Shown here: piece after piece, positions 5,345 through 6,032 of the stretch
Layout of the letters: every line of letters begins with the position of its first letter
How positions within the stretch are numbered: position 1 is the first letter of the stretch
Assembly: GCA_019240015.1 (NCBI GenBank)
Contig: JAFAZB010000363.1
Span: 1 to 6,032 of the forward strand
DNA length: 6,032 bases
Direction: 5' to 3'
Origin: Solirubrobacterales bacterium
Lineage (GTDB): Bacteria > Actinomycetota > Thermoleophilia > Solirubrobacterales > Solirubrobacteraceae
Made by a program: the position numbers and the translations under genes
Notes under the pieces: generated by a model
The model's input: the letters and a program-made list of their open reading frames with translations, nothing else
What the model was told of the DNA's origin: nothing
The model's database searches: none

Positions 5345-6032
5345 ATGGCGCCGAGCGCGATCGATAGCAGCGTCCCCCGGCTCGAGCTCGATCACTACGC
5401 CGAGGACTTCCTCGCCGACCCCTATCCGTTCTACGCGGAGATGCGCGACGCGGGGCCGGTGGTGTGGCTGACCCGCTACGGGATCTACGCGGTCACCCGC
5501 TTCGACGAAGTGCAGGCGGTGCTGGGCGACTGGGAGACGTTCACCACCAACCGAGGCTTCGGGCTGACCGACTTCGGGGTCGACACGCCATTGGTCGATA
5601 CCCCTGAGTACGCGCCCTTCAAGGACCAGCCGGGGATGGATACCGAGGGGATGAGGCTGCTGCTCGACGGATTCCGCGCCGACCCCCCCGAGAGCGGCGC
5701 GGGGCGCCGGATCCTCACCCGTCTCGTGACCCCCGCCGCCGTCCGGGCTCTGCGCCAGCCTTTCACCCGCGGGGCGGAAGAGATCGTCGAGCGCGTGCTC
5801 GCCGCCGGCAGCTTCGACGCCGCCCGGGAGCTCTCCGATGCCTACGTGCTGAACATGCTGTGCGACGCCACCGGTCTGCCCGAGCAAGGGCGTGAGCACC
5901 TGTTCGCCTACGGCGACATGGCGATGAACACCAGCGGTCCGCGCGACCGGCGCTACCTCGACTCGATCGAGCGGGCGGTACCGGCGGTCTCCTGGGTCGA
6001 GTGGGCGTGTAAGCGGGAGAACATCGCGCCGG
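5345..6032 (+). CDS. Cytochrome P450, CYP199A-like (3'-truncated)
   Basis: This is the N-terminal 229 residues of a soluble bacterial cytochrome P450; the frame is still open at the window edge. DPYPFYAEMRDAGPVVWL (25-42), followed by YAVTRFDEVQAVLGDWETF (48-66), is the standard N-terminal P450 pattern. NRGFGLTDFG (69-78), LVTPAAVRALR (127-137), AYGDMAMNTSGPR (188-200) and WACKRENIAP (220-229) recall, from memory, CYP199A2/A4 of Rhodopseudomonas, which oxidise para-substituted benzoates such as 4-methoxybenzoate. The proximal Cys loop, I-helix acid/Thr pair and ExxR lie beyond the window and could not be checked. Two oddities stand out. About 20 extra residues lie between GLTDFG and ADPP (79-111), and Ser117 sits where most bacterial P450s have the C-helix His of DPPxH, while Arg121 is kept. 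A role in converting methoxylated or alkylated benzoates to substrates of the pca route is inferred. ATG 5345 is the only plausible start seen. Confidence 0.85.
   Translation, partial: MAPSAIDSSVPRLELDHYAEDFLADPYPFYAEMRDAGPVVWLTRYGIYAVTRFDEVQAVLGDWETFTTNRGFGLTDFGVDTPLVDTPEYAPFKDQPGMDTEGMRLLLDGFRADPPESGAGRRILTRLVTPAAVRALRQPFTRGAEEIVERVLAAGSFDAARELSDAYVLNMLCDATGLPEQGREHLFAYGDMAMNTSGPRDRRYLDSIERAVPAVSWVEWACKRENIAP

Noticed and set aside
4174..5367. Long plus-strand open frame of 397 codons through both SDR genes
   Set aside because: It is Arg/Ala-rich and shows no motif. It covers the 5' part of the minus-strand SDR and runs out of frame through all of the plus-strand SDR, both of which have intact catalytic residues.
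5323..5367. Tiny frame of 14 codons (ATG 5323) overlapping the P450 start, as a leader peptide
   Set aside because: It has no clear RBS and no attenuator structure, and such a short frame is expected by chance.
4451..5899. Long open frame of 482 codons on the minus strand across the plus-strand SDR and the P450
   Set aside because: It is antisense to two recognisable genes, is rich in Arg, Gly and His with no family motif, and is a usual by-product of GC-rich codon use.

Overview
The window is high-GC bacterial DNA packed almost end to end with genes. The densest part is a piece of the protocatechuate branch of the beta-ketoadipate pathway, which degrades aromatic acids aerobically. High GC, GTG and TTG starts, and the order CoA-transferase A/B, dioxygenase beta/alpha, IclR regulator fit an actinobacterium, perhaps of the Solirubrobacterales/Thermoleophilia type. 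This placement is inferred from gene order and composition, not from a marker gene.

Region 1 (2-3628, + strand) is one tightly coupled operon. It holds the 3-oxoadipate CoA-transferase subunits A (5' end cut by the window edge) and B, protocatechuate 3,4-dioxygenase subunits beta (pcaH) and alpha (pcaG), and a PcaR-like IclR regulator. Both subunit pairs overlap by four bases at stop/start, the A/B-to-pcaH gap is 13 bp, and the regulator frame overlaps the end of pcaG by up to 65 bp. The dioxygenase opens protocatechuate to 3-carboxy-cis,cis-muconate, and the CoA-transferase activates 3-oxoadipate near the end of the route. The enzymes for the steps between (pcaB, pcaC, pcaD) and the thiolase (pcaF) are not in the window. 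The operon promoter must lie upstream of base 1.

Region 2 (3619-3637) is a perfect 7-bp inverted repeat where the operon meets a convergent gene. It may act as a bidirectional terminator. Region 3 (3642-5233) holds two divergent classical short-chain dehydrogenases/reductases with complete catalytic residues. Their start codons are only 23 bp apart and their ribosome-binding sites abut. One has an Arg pair and the other an Asp at the cofactor-selecting position, suggesting NADP(H) and NAD(H) use respectively.

Region 4 (5234-5344) is a 111-bp leader with a 9-bp direct repeat whose copies start 22 bp apart, flanking a small AT-rich patch. Region 5 (5345 to the window end) is the N-terminal half of a cytochrome P450 resembling the CYP199A family, which O-demethylates para-substituted benzoates.

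The likely overall logic is that the P450, perhaps with the dehydrogenases, trims methoxylated or alkylated aromatic compounds to hydroxybenzoates, which then feed the pca operon. This link rests on family resemblance and proximity. I found no mobile element, CRISPR array, tRNA or rRNA, and nothing that clearly represents a wholly new system.
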